A DNA stretch of 64,000 nt from positions 186,001 to 250,000 of the forward strand of contig NZ_BAMW01000006.1 in assembly GCF_000963945.1 (NCBI RefSeq), written 5' to 3'. The notes beneath the pieces were generated by a model. That model worked only from the letters and a program-made list of their open reading frames with translations. It did not search any database and was not told the origin of the DNA. Both the position numbers and the translations under genes were made by a program. Below, piece after piece: positions 27,548 to 37,423 of this stretch. How positions within the stretch are numbered: position 1 is the stretch's first letter; each line of letters begins with the position of its first letter. This DNA is from Acetobacter indonesiensis (lineage in GTDB: Bacteria > Pseudomonadota > Alphaproteobacteria > Acetobacterales > Acetobacteraceae).

Positions 27548-28912
27548 TTACGCTTTTTCCAGAAGCGTACGGGCTAAGGCATTGTGCTTTTCGGCTAGAA
27601 CAAAAGGGTCGTGCTTTGTAAACTGACCATCCCGAATCAGAATACGGCCGTTTACAATAGAATAGGCCACGCGCTGCGGTGTGCAGAACAGCAGAGCTGC
27701 TACCGGATCAGACTGCGCCCCGGCATAATCAATGCCACGAAGATCAAAGGCCACAATATCTGCCGCCATGCCGGGGGTAAGGTGTCCGATATCGTTGCGC
27801 CCCAGAACAGCAGCGCCCCCGCGTGTTGCCAGTTCAAGCACCTCGCGCGCCTGCATCATGGGCTGGTTGGATTGGGGTGGTACCAGTCGGCCCAGCAGCA
27901 TGGCCTGACGGGCTTCCCCCAGCATATGGCTTCCGTCGTTTGAAGCTGAACCATCCACCCCCAGCCCAACGCGCATACCCGCCGCCGCCATTCGCCGTAC
28001 GGGGGCAATGCCAGACCCCAGACGCATGTTAGAGCACGGGCAATGCGCCATACCTGTCTGTGTTGCGCCAAAACGGCGGATGCCTGCGTCATCCAGTTTG
28101 ACGCAGTGTGCATGCCAGACGTCAGCACCGACCCACCCCGTATCCTCGGCATATTCGGCGGGCGTCATGTTGAAGGTCTGACGGCTGTAGGTGATGTCAC
28201 TATCGTTTTCTGCCAGATGGGTGTGCAGCATGGTGCCTGTGGCGCGGGCTAACGCAGCAGCTTCACGCATCAAGTCGCGACTGACCGAAAAAGGCGAACA
28301 CGGAGCCACCACTACGCGCTGCATCGCCAGAGGCGCGGGGTCATGGAAGGCTTCGATAACCCGTTGCGTGTCCTTCAGAATAGCAGTTTCCTGCTCTACA
28401 ACACTATCGGGGGGCAGGCCGCCTTTGCTTTCTCCAACACTCATGGAGCCTCGGGCTGCGTGAAACCGCATCCCCATTTCGGTTGCGGCTTCAATCTGGT
28501 CGTCCAGCCTGATGCCATTGGGGAACAGATAAAGATGATCACTGGTTGTCGTGCAGCCAGACCACAGCAGTTCCGTCATGGCTGTGCAGGTTGAAACACG
28601 GATCATTTCTGGCGTCAGGCCCGCCCAGATAGGATAGAGGGCCTGTAACCACCCGAATAAAGAGGAATCCTGTGCCGCAGGGATAACGCGCGTCAGGGTC
28701 TGGTACATATGGTGGTGTGTATTCACCATGCCGGGCATGACAACGTGGCCCGTCATATCCAGCACCTCATCTGCGTCGGGCAGGGGAGTGTCTGCTGTGC
28801 CAATGGCCGCAACCTGTCGGCCTTTTACCAGTACCCAGCCTCCTGCCAGTTCGTCACGATGGTCGTTCATGGTTACCAGACGCAGGGCATTTTTCAGCAG
28901 AAGGGTGCGCAT
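27548..28912 (-). CDS. 8-oxoguanine deaminase-like amidohydrolase (TRZ/ATZ family)
   Basis: This is a zinc or iron hydrolase of the amidohydrolase superfamily, 454 residues long. Metal ligands are visible as the HxH in NTHHHMYQTLTR (His66, His68), the His in MLHTHLAEND and WHAHCVKL, and the Asp in LGVDGSASND. The HHHMYQTLTR block, GWLQALYPIW and CSPFSVS are typical of bacterial 8-oxoguanine deaminases (EC 3.5.4.32), which remove oxidised guanine; other TRZ/ATZ deaminases are possible. AAAGAGAGACC precedes the ATG. The 297 bases between it and the divergent glucose dehydrogenase gene contain no recognisable gene. Confidence 0.82.
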   Translation of the reverse strand: MRTLLLKNALRLVTMNDHRDELAGGWVLVKGRQVAAIGTADTPLPDADEVLDMTGHVVMPGMVNTHHHMYQTLTRVIPAAQDSSLFGWLQALYPIWAGLTPEMIRVSTCTAMTELLWSGCTTTSDHLYLFPNGIRLDDQIEAATEMGMRFHAARGSMSVGESKGGLPPDSVVEQETAILKDTQRVIEAFHDPAPLAMQRVVVAPCSPFSVSRDLMREAAALARATGTMLHTHLAENDSDITYSRQTFNMTPAEYAEDTGWVGADVWHAHCVKLDDAGIRRFGATQTGMAHCPCSNMRLGSGIAPVRRMAAAGMRVGLGVDGSASNDGSHMLGEARQAMLLGRLVPPQSNQPMMQAREVLELATRGGAAVLGRNDIGHLTPGMAADIVAFDLRGIDYAGAQSDPVAALLFCTPQRVAYSIVNGRILIRDGQFTKHDPFVLAEKHNALARTLLEKA

Positions 28913-29209
28913 CGGTCTCTCTTTGACACGTCAGGGAAAGAATAAGGTGTTTGGCTATTCTAACAGGTCGCTCGGGTAACGGAAAACCCGTGTGGAACAG
29001 TCAGCAAGTTTCGACGTTTGGGCTCATTGCGGTCTGTCCATTTATTTGATTTCCGAAAGAAAAAAGAAGCCTTGATCAAACCGGAACATCCGGCGCAACC
29101 AGCCTTGTCTGACTGATAGCGCCTGAATTTTCCGGGACAATCATGCGGTTTCCTTATAAAGTGGACCATCCTTGTCGATATTTCTGTCTAACAGCCAGGG
29201 TTCATTTGC

Positions 29210-31621
29210 ATGACGCCACCTTCTTCCCGGTCCGGGGTGTTTCTTAACGTGATCATCGCGATCTTTGTTCTGCTGGGGCTGTACCTGGCGGGCGGTGGCG
29301 CATGGCTGGCGATGCTTGGCGGGTCATGGTTCTATCTGTTCAGCGGTATTGTTCTGCTTGTTGTGGCCGTCATGCTGCTGAAACGCTGGCGCGAGGCCCT
29401 GTGGGTGTATGCAGCTCTTGTGTTTGCAACGCTCGTCTGGGCAGTCGCGGAATCCGGGTTTGATTTCTGGGCGTTGGCACCGCGTGGTGACGTGATTCTG
29501 CCCCTTGGCCTGTTGCTTTTGCTGCCTGTGGTGTCACGTGCTCTTTTGCCCGCAAAACCCCTTAACAGCCTGCCGCTGGCAGCCGGGATTGTTGCAGGGC
29601 TGGGTGTTTATGGCTTTGCCCTGACGCAAGACCCGCAGGATGTTTCTGGTACGTTGCCAAGTGTAGCGCAGCAGGGTGCCCCGGTAACACCGGGGGATGT
29701 GGCAGAAGCCGCAGCGGGCGACTGGCCTGCTTATGGGCGCACGCAGTTTGGCAACCGCTATTCACCACTGGCGCAGATTAGCCCGGCTAATGTGAAGAAC
29801 CTGAAGGTGGCATGGGTTTTCCGTACCCATGACCTGAAAACCCCAAATGACCCCGGCGAAATTACCGACGAAGTCACGCCAATCAAAATTCGGGATACCC
29901 TCTATCTTTGCTCGCCGCACCAAATCGTCTTTGCGCTTGATGCTGCAACGGGCAAGGAAAAGTGGAAGTATGACCCAAAGCTGAAATACAACCCCAGCTT
30001 TCAGCACATGACCTGCCGTGGTGTTTCCTATGCTGAAGCGCACGAAGGCGACGTAACAGCTGATGGCTCTCCGGTGCCGACAGATGATTGCGCACGCCGT
30101 ATTTTTCTGCCCACCAATGATGGCCGCCTGATCGCGCTGAATGCGGAGACAGGGGAAGCCTGTCACGCTTTTGGGAAAGAAGGCGCGGTTGATCTGTCTG
30201 ACGGAATGCCCATGCGCGAGCTTGGGTTTTACGAACCCACATCGCCCCCCGTTGTTACCGGCAAGGTTGTGATTGTATCGGGCGCGGTGACGGATAACTA
30301 TTCCACGCACGAACCATCAGGTGTTACGCGGGCGTATGACCTTTATACGGGCCGTCTGGTCTGGGCTTTTGATACGGGAAATCCCAACCCGAACGAACTG
30401 CCATCTGACACGCACCATTATGTGCCCAATTCTCCCAATTCATGGATCACGTCAGCTTACGATGCCAAACTGAACCTGATTTATATCCCCACCGGTGTTG
30501 CAACGCCTGATATCTGGGGTGGCCACCGATCGGAAGATCAGGAACGCTATGCATCCGGCATTCTGGCCCTGAATGCCGACACGGGTGAAAAAGTCTGGTT
30601 TTATCAGACTGTGCATCATGATCTGTGGGATATGGATATTCCGTCTCAGCCCAGTCTGGTGGATATCCGGCAGAAGGATGGGTCTGTTGTGCCTGCGCTG
30701 TATGCGCCAGCCAAAACCGGCAACATCTTTGTGCTTGATCGGCGGAATGGACATCTGATTGTGCCTGCGCCAGAAACACCGGTACCGCAGGGGGCCGCAC
30801 CGGGCGACCGTGTGGCCGCAACGCAGCCGTATTCTCAGTTGACGTTCCGCCCCAAGAAAAACCTGACAGATGCGGATATGTGGGGTGGCACCATGCTTGA
30901 CCAGATGGTGTGCCGAATCATGTTCAAGAAAATGCGGTACGAGGGGCCATTCACGCCACCGTCCTTGCAGGGCACATTGGTGTTCCCGGGTAATCTGGGC
31001 ATGTTCGAATGGGGTGGTCTGGCTGTAGACCCCGTGCGTCAGGTGGCGTTTGCTAACCCGATTGCCATTCCGTTTGTTTCCAAACTGATCCCACGCGGTC
31101 CCGGCAACCCTGCGCAGCCAGACCCAAAAGCTGGTCCTTCCGGGTCAGAAAGTGGTGTGCAGCCGCAATACGGCACACCATATGGGGTTGACCTGCATGC
31201 CTTCCTGTCACCGCTGGGTATTCCGTGCAAACAGCCGGGCTGGGGCTATGTGGCCGGTATTGACCTGAAAACCAACCGGATTATGTGGATGCACCGTAAC
31301 GGCACCGTGCGTGATAGTTCACCGCTGCCATTGCCATTCAAGGTTGGTATTCCGTCTCTGGGTGGGCCGCTGACAACAGCAGGTGGTGTGGCCTTCCTGA
31401 CATCTACGGCTGATTATTATATCCGGGCCTATGATGTGACGACAGGCAAGCAACTGTGGCAGGACCGTCTGCCTGCGGGTGGTCAGTCCACCCCAATGAC
31501 GTATGAAGCCAACGGCCGCCAGTTTGTGGTGACGGTTGATGGCGGGCATGGGTCTTTTGGCACCAAGCTGGGTGATTACATTGTGGCGTATGCTCTGCCA
31601 GACGGTGCAACCAAGCAGTAA
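29210..31621 (+). CDS. gcd: membrane-bound PQQ-dependent glucose dehydrogenase
   Basis: This quinoprotein oxidises beta-D-glucose to gluconolactone in the periplasm and passes electrons to ubiquinone. The N-terminal 150 residues form five membrane helices, followed by an eight-bladed PQQ propeller starting at DWPAYGRTQFGNRYSPL. The sequence follows E. coli Gcd closely (803 against 796 residues), including TCRGVSY, YEPTSPP, SPNSW, TVHHDLWDMD, APAKTGNIFVLDRRNG, GNLGMFEWGG and the end GGHGSFGTK. It is a hallmark of oxidative fermentation in acetic acid bacteria. A terminator follows. Confidence 0.96.
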   Translation: MTPPSSRSGVFLNVIIAIFVLLGLYLAGGGAWLAMLGGSWFYLFSGIVLLVVAVMLLKRWREALWVYAALVFATLVWAVAESGFDFWALAPRGDVILPLGLLLLLPVVSRALLPAKPLNSLPLAAGIVAGLGVYGFALTQDPQDVSGTLPSVAQQGAPVTPGDVAEAAAGDWPAYGRTQFGNRYSPLAQISPANVKNLKVAWVFRTHDLKTPNDPGEITDEVTPIKIRDTLYLCSPHQIVFALDAATGKEKWKYDPKLKYNPSFQHMTCRGVSYAEAHEGDVTADGSPVPTDDCARRIFLPTNDGRLIALNAETGEACHAFGKEGAVDLSDGMPMRELGFYEPTSPPVVTGKVVIVSGAVTDNYSTHEPSGVTRAYDLYTGRLVWAFDTGNPNPNELPSDTHHYVPNSPNSWITSAYDAKLNLIYIPTGVATPDIWGGHRSEDQERYASGILALNADTGEKVWFYQTVHHDLWDMDIPSQPSLVDIRQKDGSVVPALYAPAKTGNIFVLDRRNGHLIVPAPETPVPQGAAPGDRVAATQPYSQLTFRPKKNLTDADMWGGTMLDQMVCRIMFKKMRYEGPFTPPSLQGTLVFPGNLGMFEWGGLAVDPVRQVAFANPIAIPFVSKLIPRGPGNPAQPDPKAGPSGSESGVQPQYGTPYGVDLHAFLSPLGIPCKQPGWGYVAGIDLKTNRIMWMHRNGTVRDSSPLPLPFKVGIPSLGGPLTTAGGVAFLTSTADYYIRAYDVTTGKQLWQDRLPAGGQSTPMTYEANGRQFVVTVDGGHGSFGTKLGDYIVAYALPDGATKQ

Positions 31622-31643
31622 TACTCAGTCATTTTTAATGTCG

Positions 31644-31675
31644 GGGCGAGTAGGGAAACCTGCTCGCCTTTTTTT
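31644..31675 (+). terminator. Rho-independent terminator of gcd
   Basis: GGCGAG-T-AGG pairs with CCT-G-CTCGCC around GAAA, followed by seven T. Confidence 0.88.
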
Positions 31676-31713
31676 ATTTCGGCGTAATGTTTGCGTGGTG
31701 GAAGGACAAAGGA

Positions 31714-32571
31714 ATGTATGTGGTTCTTGGTGCAACAGGGCATGTGGGCAGTATTGTTGCGGATCAGTTGCTGGACGCCCAGTGCCCCGTAACTATTGTG
31801 ACCCGTAGCAGAGAAAAAGCGGCGCTATGGCAGCGGAAAGGAGCCGTAGCCGCAGTGGCGGGTATTTACGACCCCGCTGCGCTTGAAGATGTTTTTCGCA
31901 AAGCATCGCGCGTTTTTCTGCTCAACCCGCCTGCACCGGTATCGGAAGATACCGATACGGTTGAGCGCCAGTCGGTCCATGCCATTCTGGCTGCATTAAA
32001 GGGCGTTCAGCTTGAAAAAATTGTTGTTCAATCAACATACGGCGCACAACCTGGCCCGCATTGTGGGGATCTGGGTGTTCTGTATGAACTTGAGGAAGGT
32101 GTGCGGAGTCTAGGCGTGCCAAGCTGCTCTTTGCGGGCGGCTTATTACATGAGCAACTGGGTTTCTTCCGCAAAACAGGTGCGTGAGACAGGAGAATTTT
32201 CCACACTATTGCCCGTCGGGCTGAAAGTGCCGATGGTTGCACCACAGGATGTCGGGGCGCTGGCCGCAAGACTGCTGATGTCAGAGGTCACAGAAACAGG
32301 TCTTTATGCGTGTGAAGGGCCAAGCCTGTATGCGCCGCAGGATGTTGCCACAGTTCTTGGGCGCGTAGTGGGTCGCCCCGTATCGGTCCGTGAAATCCCG
32401 TCGGCTGACTGGCTGGCTTATTATCGTGAAAACGGTTTTTCCGAACAGGCAGCGCAGTCTTATGCACACATGACCAAACTGTTCATAAGCCAGCCCCACG
32501 AACAGGCAGGGATACGTTGCAAGGGTTCAACAGGGCTGGAGGCGTATTTTAAGGGCGTGTTTGGGGCGTGA
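31714..32571 (+). CDS. NmrA-type NAD(P)-binding protein
   Basis: This 285-residue atypical short-chain dehydrogenase starts with the glycine motif VVLGATGHVGS for NAD(P) and has the NmrA/QOR2-like pattern (SVHAILAALKGVQLEKIVVQSTYG, then LRAAYYMSNW and the late EIPSADWLAYY). Such proteins are NADPH-dependent quinone reductases or redox-sensing regulators. ATG 31714 has GAAGGA seven bases upstream; the frame from 31687 adds residues outside the fold. It is monocistronic and the substrate is unknown. Confidence 0.78.
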   Translation: MYVVLGATGHVGSIVADQLLDAQCPVTIVTRSREKAALWQRKGAVAAVAGIYDPAALEDVFRKASRVFLLNPPAPVSEDTDTVERQSVHAILAALKGVQLEKIVVQSTYGAQPGPHCGDLGVLYELEEGVRSLGVPSCSLRAAYYMSNWVSSAKQVRETGEFSTLLPVGLKVPMVAPQDVGALAARLLMSEVTETGLYACEGPSLYAPQDVATVLGRVVGRPVSVREIPSADWLAYYRENGFSEQAAQSYAHMTKLFISQPHEQAGIRCKGSTGLEAYFKGVFGA

Positions 32572-32635
32572 TACGGTTTACCTTTCAGGCCGGTTAGGGG
32601 TAAGTGCCCACAACGACCCACCCACGAGGACCAGC

Positions 32636-34258
32636 ATGATCCGTCTTGACACCATCAGTAAGCATAATGGCCAGCGCCTGATTTTTATTGAAGCTTCGGC
32701 CGCGTTGCAAAAAGGCGAAAAGATCGGGCTGGTGGGGCCGAATGGGGCGGGGAAATCAACCCTGTTCCGCATGATAACCAAGCAGGACGAGCCCGATGAA
32801 GGGCAGGTGCTGATTGACCGTGGGGTCAGTATTGGCTTCTTCAGTCAGGACGTGGGGGAAATGCAAGGCCGGACTGCCGTGGCGGAAGTCATGGATGGGG
32901 CAGGGCCGGTGGCGGAGGTCGCAGCGGAACTTTCAGAGCTGGAAGCCGCCATGGCGGACCCGGAACAGTTTGATCAGCTTGACACCATTATCGAGCGCTT
33001 TGGCGAAGTTCAGGCCCGGTTTGAAGATTTAGGCGGTTACGCGCTTGAGGGCAAAGCCCGCGAAGTGTTGCATGGTCTTGGCTTCAGTCAGGAAATGATG
33101 GACGGAGACGTTGGCAAACTTTCCGGCGGGTGGAAAATGCGTGTCGCACTGGGCCGTATTCTGTTGATGCGCCCGGACGTTATGCTGCTGGATGAACCAA
33201 GCAACCATCTTGATCTTGAAAGTCTGATCTGGCTTGAACAGTTTCTGGCCGGTTATGATGGCGCGTTGCTTATGACATCGCATGACCGTGCCTTCATGAA
33301 CCGTATCATCAACAAGGTGATTGAAATTGATGGCGGAAATCTAAACAGTTTTTCCGGTGATTATGAATTTTATGAACAGCAACGCGCCCTGAACGAAAAA
33401 CAGCAGCAGGCGCAGTTTGAACGTCAGCAGGCCATGCTGGCGAAGGAAGTCAGTTTTATAGAACGCTTCAAAGCCCGTGCATCTCATGCGGCACAGGTGC
33501 AAAGCCGGGTCAAAAAACTGGAAAAAATTGACAGGGTTGAGCCCCCCAAGCGTCGACAGGCCCTCAGTTTCGATTTTCCCCCGGCTCCCCGGTCTGGGGA
33601 CATTGTGGCCAACTTTCAGGGCGTGGATAAAAGCTATGGCAGCCGGGTAATTTATAAAGGGCTTGATCTGCTGATCCGCCGGGGTGAGCGCTGCTGTATT
33701 CTGGGCGTCAACGGGGCGGGTAAGTCAACGCTGTTGAAGCTGGTAGCGGGCACGACAAAACCGGATGCAGGCACTGTCACTGTCGGCAGCAATGTGAAGA
33801 TGGGATATTTCGCCCAGCATGCCATGGATCTGCTGGATGGTGATCTGACCATTTTTGAAACGCTGGAGCGGGCTTTCCCCCTAGCCAATCAGGGTGCGTT
33901 ACGGACGCTGGCTGGTGGTTTTGGCTTCTCGGGTGATGAAATTGAAAAAGTCTGTCGTGTGCTGTCGGGTGGTGAAAAGGCGCGGCTGGTTATGGCATTG
34001 ATGCTGTATGACCCACCGAATTTTCTGGTGCTGGACGAACCGACCAACCATCTGGACATGGCCACAAAGGAAATGTTGATTACCGCGCTGTCGAATTACG
34101 AAGGCACAATGCTGTTTGTCTCGCATGACCGGCACTTTCTGGCAGCGCTTTCAAACCGGGTTCTGGAAATCACGCCGGAGGGTATTCACCAGTATGGCGG
34201 CGGCTACACGGAATATGTGGCCCGCACCGGGCAGGAGGCACCGGGGCTGCATGCCTGA
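32636..34258 (+). CDS. ABC-F family ATPase
   Basis: This soluble twin-ABC protein of the translation-factor ABC-F class has 540 residues. The two cassettes show GPNGAGKST and GVNGAGKST (Walker A), LSGGWKMR and LSGGEKAR (signatures), and LLDEPSNHLD and VLDEPTNHLD (Walker B). They are joined by a charged linker (ERQQAMLAKEVSFIERFKARA) that corresponds to the P-site tRNA-interacting motif. No membrane segments are present, so it is not a transporter. It probably acts on stalled ribosomes like Uup/YbiT relatives. The ATG after GAGGACCAGC is chosen over the longer frame that overlaps the preceding gene. Confidence 0.92.
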   Translation: MIRLDTISKHNGQRLIFIEASAALQKGEKIGLVGPNGAGKSTLFRMITKQDEPDEGQVLIDRGVSIGFFSQDVGEMQGRTAVAEVMDGAGPVAEVAAELSELEAAMADPEQFDQLDTIIERFGEVQARFEDLGGYALEGKAREVLHGLGFSQEMMDGDVGKLSGGWKMRVALGRILLMRPDVMLLDEPSNHLDLESLIWLEQFLAGYDGALLMTSHDRAFMNRIINKVIEIDGGNLNSFSGDYEFYEQQRALNEKQQQAQFERQQAMLAKEVSFIERFKARASHAAQVQSRVKKLEKIDRVEPPKRRQALSFDFPPAPRSGDIVANFQGVDKSYGSRVIYKGLDLLIRRGERCCILGVNGAGKSTLLKLVAGTTKPDAGTVTVGSNVKMGYFAQHAMDLLDGDLTIFETLERAFPLANQGALRTLAGGFGFSGDEIEKVCRVLSGGEKARLVMALMLYDPPNFLVLDEPTNHLDMATKEMLITALSNYEGTMLFVSHDRHFLAALSNRVLEITPEGIHQYGGGYTEYVARTGQEAPGLHA

Positions 34259-34312
34259 AAGCGCCCATTTCTTTTCTTGCATCTGCCCGGCCAAAGGATG
34301 ATCTTGGCGGGA

Positions 34313-34588
34313 ATGTGGAACGAACCCTACCTTGAAACCTGTTGCCGTTCTGCCCTGCACCGGCTGTGTCTGGCTGGTGCGTTGGGCCGCCCAACAGGGC
34401 TGCGTGATGATCCGTGCCTGAAGCGGATGACGGAAATGGGTTTTGTCAGTCAAATTCCCCAGCAGGACGGGCAAAGTCGTTTTTTTGTGACAGATGAGGG
34501 TAAAGCCCGTCACGCCAGTGAAGTGCTGAAAATTGCTCAGGCTTTACCTGGGAAGCACACACACCATAAAGCCGCCGTATCAGGCTAA
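34313..34588 (+). CDS. small unknown protein, possible winged-helix
   Basis: This protein of about 91 residues has no clear family. Its second half (LKRMTEMGFVSQIPQQDGQSRFFVTDEGKARHASEVLK) has the look of a winged-helix wing, as in MarR/PadR-like proteins: a helix, then a turn and a two-strand wing ending at VTDEG. The start is uncertain; TTG 34277, ATG 34298 and ATG 34313 are all in frame. The stop overlaps the next start as TAATG, so it is translationally coupled to the S24-type regulator gene and probably works with it. Confidence 0.55.
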   Translation: MWNEPYLETCCRSALHRLCLAGALGRPTGLRDDPCLKRMTEMGFVSQIPQQDGQSRFFVTDEGKARHASEVLKIAQALPGKHTHHKAAVSG

Positions 34589-35313
34589 TGATTCGGCCAG
34601 AAGAACTCTGGCAGGCGCTGGATGCTCTGGCGCTTGAACGCGGGCTGACGCCATCTGGGCTGGCCCGTGCGGCGGGGCTTGATGCCACAACATTTAATCC
34701 ATCCCGCAGGGTCGGGGGAGATGGGGCCTTGCGATGGCCCGCCATGAGCAGCCTGCTGCGGGCTCTGGCTGTTTTGCAGACTCCGTTGGGCATTTTTGCC
34801 GCCCAGCTTGAAGGGGGGCTGGGGATGACAGAAGGGCTGCAAACCGCCCGCCGCACGCGGAGCCTGCCGCTGTCCCGCCTGAAGGGGTATGGTCTGTTTG
34901 ATCTTTCTGGCCACCCCACAGGTATGGAGTGGGAGGATGCTGTCTTACCCGGTGCCGTGCCCCAAGGTGCGTATGCCGTGCGTGTTGATACAGACCGGCT
35001 GGAACCCGTGATGCGCGATGGCAGTTCCCTGATTGTTATGCCCGACCTGCACTTGCGTTGGTCAGATCGGGTTGTGATGTGCCGCCCGGATGCAGAGGCT
35101 GTGGTGGGACTATGGGATGGTCTGGAGCCGCCGGGGGTTGTTCCTTTCGATCAGGTCTCGCCTATATCGGAAGCGGTGCCGCACGCATCTGTGGCTGACC
35201 CGTCTGACCCCAACCAAAAGGCAGATAGAGCGGTTTCTGTTGATCAGCGCATACTGGTGCCGCAGGGGGCGGAGGGAGTGTGGATTCATCGCATCATCAT
35301 GGTCACGGTGTAG
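34588..35313 (+). CDS. HTH regulator with S24/LexA-like C-terminal domain, degenerate active site
   Basis: This 241-residue protein has an N-terminal helix-turn-helix (LTPSGLARAAGLDATTFNPSRR, about 20-41) like the alphaproteobacterial repressor group with an S24 peptidase domain. The C-terminal domain aligns with the SMEPxxxDGD...GDRVVxK motif, but here the nucleophile Ser is Arg137 (DRLEPVMRDG) and the Lys position reads VMCR. Self-cleavage as in LexA or CI is therefore unlikely. The gene starts at the ATG overlapping the stop of the preceding small gene. It may be a constitutive repressor or use the fold only for dimerisation. Confidence 0.75.
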   Translation: MIRPEELWQALDALALERGLTPSGLARAAGLDATTFNPSRRVGGDGALRWPAMSSLLRALAVLQTPLGIFAAQLEGGLGMTEGLQTARRTRSLPLSRLKGYGLFDLSGHPTGMEWEDAVLPGAVPQGAYAVRVDTDRLEPVMRDGSSLIVMPDLHLRWSDRVVMCRPDAEAVVGLWDGLEPPGVVPFDQVSPISEAVPHASVADPSDPNQKADRAVSVDQRILVPQGAEGVWIHRIIMVTV

Positions 35314-35474
35314 GGCTGTCTGCCGAAATGAAGGCGTGAGAACGGCGTTCCTGCAGGGGGTAAAGGCAGGGGAGGAGCCCTTTTTCAGTCTATGCTGAAA
35401 AATTTACAGGAAAACAGACGTTCCCGTATGGGAACAGGCTGACTTTTGCTTTCTTATCGCTTAAAGGGAGCATC

Positions 35475-37280
35475 ATGACCGACACACCCCTTTCGCTCAT
35501 CCGCAATTTCTCGATTATTGCCCATATTGATCATGGGAAATCGACACTGGCTGACCGCCTGATTCAGGCTTGTGGCGCGCTGACCGCCCGCGAGATGACC
35601 AATCAGGTGCTCGACAACATGGAGCTGGAGCGCGAGCGCGGTATCACCATCAAGGCGCAGACCGTGCGCCTGACCTATCCTGCCAAGGATGGGAATATGT
35701 ATGTGCTGAACCTGATGGACACGCCCGGACACGTTGACTTTGCTTATGAAGTCAGCCGCTCTCTGGCCGCGTGCGAAGGGTCGCTGCTGGTGGTGGATGC
35801 GTCACAGGGTGTGGAAGCGCAGACGCTGGCCAACGTGTATCAGGCAATTGATGCCAACCACGAAATTGTGCCGGTTCTGAACAAGGTTGATCTGCCTGCG
35901 GCTGAACCCGAACGCGTTAAAGCGCAGATTGAGGAAGTCATTGGCATCTCTGCCGATGATGCTGTGGAAATTTCTGCCAAGACCGGCCTGAATATTGAAG
36001 GCGTTCTTGAAGCGGTGGTGACACGCCTGCCACCCCCGGTTGGGGATGCGGAAAAGCCGCTTCAGGCCATGCTGGTTGATAGCTGGTATGACCCTTATCT
36101 GGGTGTGATCGTGCTGGTTCGCGTCAAGGAAGGCCGCCTGCATCGCGGCATGAAAATGCGCATGATGTCCAGCGGGGCTGTGCATCAGATTGATCAGGTA
36201 GGCGTGTTCTCCCCCCGTATGACGCCCGTTGAAAGCCTTGGCCCGGGGGAGATGGGGTATATCAATGCCGCTATCAAAACCGTGGCCGACTGTAACGTGG
36301 GTGACACCATTACGGATGATCGCCGCCCGGCTGATAAAGCGCTGGCAGGGTTCAAGCCGTCCATTCCTGTGGTGTGGTGTGGTCTTTTCCCGATTGTTGC
36401 GGATGACTTTGAGAAACTGCGTGACAGTCTGTCAAAACTGCGCCTGAACGATGCATCCTTCCATTATGAAGCGGAAACATCGGCTGCGCTGGGTTTTGGT
36501 TTCCGCTGTGGCTTCCTTGGGCTGCTGCATCTGGAAATCATTCAGGAACGTCTGTCTCGCGAATTCGATCTTGATCTGATCGCAACCGCGCCGTCTGTTG
36601 TGTACAAACTGACACTGACCAACGGCACGGAAGAAGAACTGCACAACCCGGCAGATATGCCAGACCTGTCGCAGATTGAAACCATTTACGAACCATGGAT
36701 CAAAGCGACCATCATGGTGCCAGATGAATATCTGGGTGCTGTGCTGACGCTGTGCACGGAACGTCGTGGTGTGCAGGTTGATCTGACCTATGTGGGTTCA
36801 CGTGCCATGGCAGTGTATCGCTTGCCGCTGAACGAAGTGGTGTTTGATTTCTATGACCGCCTGAAATCACTGACCCGTGGTTACGCCAGCTTTGACTACC
36901 AGATGGATGGGTATGAGGAGAGCGACCTTGTGCGTATCTCCATTTTGGTCAATCAGGAACCGGTGGATGCGCTGTCTTTCATTGCGCACCGGTCGGCAGC
37001 AGAAACCCGTGGCCGCGCCATTTGTGCCCGTCTGAAAGACCTTATCCCCCGCCAGTTGTTCAAGATTGCGGTTCAGGCCGCTATTGGCAGCAAGGTGATT
37101 GCGCGTGAAACCATCGGGGCGCTGTCAAAGGATGTGACGGCAAAATGTTATGGCGGTGATATTTCCCGTAAGCGCAAACTGCTTGAAAAGCAGAAAGAAG
37201 GTAAGAAGCGCATGCGGCAGTTTGGTAAGGTGGAAATCCCGCAAAGCGCCTTCCTTGCTGCCCTGAAAATGGATGGCTGA
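35475..37280 (+). CDS. lepA: elongation factor 4 (LepA)
   Basis: LepA is a ribosome-binding GTPase that aids initiation or back-translocation under stress. The 601-residue protein shows [15 protein letters not shown] (G1), [25 protein letters not shown] (G3), NKVD (G4) and the LepA-specific C-terminal domain ([20 protein letters not shown]). A good AAAGGGAGC site precedes the ATG. The 160-base leader contains a small hairpin (GTTCCC with GGGAAC near 35429) but no gene. Confidence 0.97.
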   Translation: MTDTPLSLIRNFSIIAHIDHGKSTLADRLIQACGALTAREMTNQVLDNMELERERGITIKAQTVRLTYPAKDGNMYVLNLMDTPGHVDFAYEVSRSLAACEGSLLVVDASQGVEAQTLANVYQAIDANHEIVPVLNKVDLPAAEPERVKAQIEEVIGISADDAVEISAKTGLNIEGVLEAVVTRLPPPVGDAEKPLQAMLVDSWYDPYLGVIVLVRVKEGRLHRGMKMRMMSSGAVHQIDQVGVFSPRMTPVESLGPGEMGYINAAIKTVADCNVGDTITDDRRPADKALAGFKPSIPVVWCGLFPIVADDFEKLRDSLSKLRLNDASFHYEAETSAALGFGFRCGFLGLLHLEIIQERLSREFDLDLIATAPSVVYKLTLTNGTEEELHNPADMPDLSQIETIYEPWIKATIMVPDEYLGAVLTLCTERRGVQVDLTYVGSRAMAVYRLPLNEVVFDFYDRLKSLTRGYASFDYQMDGYEESDLVRISILVNQEPVDALSFIAHRSAAETRGRAICARLKDLIPRQLFKIAVQAAIGSKVIARETIGALSKDVTAKCYGGDISRKRKLLEKQKEGKKRMRQFGKVEIPQSAFLAALKMDG

Positions 37281-37287
37281 ACGGAAA

Positions 37288-37317
37288 CGGCAGGGGCAAT
37301 CCCCCTGTCTTTTTTGT
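37288..37317 (+). terminator. Rho-independent terminator of lepA
   Basis: GCAGGGG pairs imperfectly with CCCCCTGT around a short loop, then TCTTTTTTG. Confidence 0.75.
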
Positions 37318-37423
37318 TCCTCTACACGAAAAGGCAGGGCTGCCCCGGCAGTAAGGCGTACTTGATACGTCCTGTTTCCGTGTTTATGTCGGATACTGTC
37401 CTGCCGGAGTTGTTGACCCAACC

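Noticed and set aside
37318-37423. Possible SAM riboswitch before metX
   Set aside because: The conserved SAM-II core bases are not visible and the leader is only about 100 bases.
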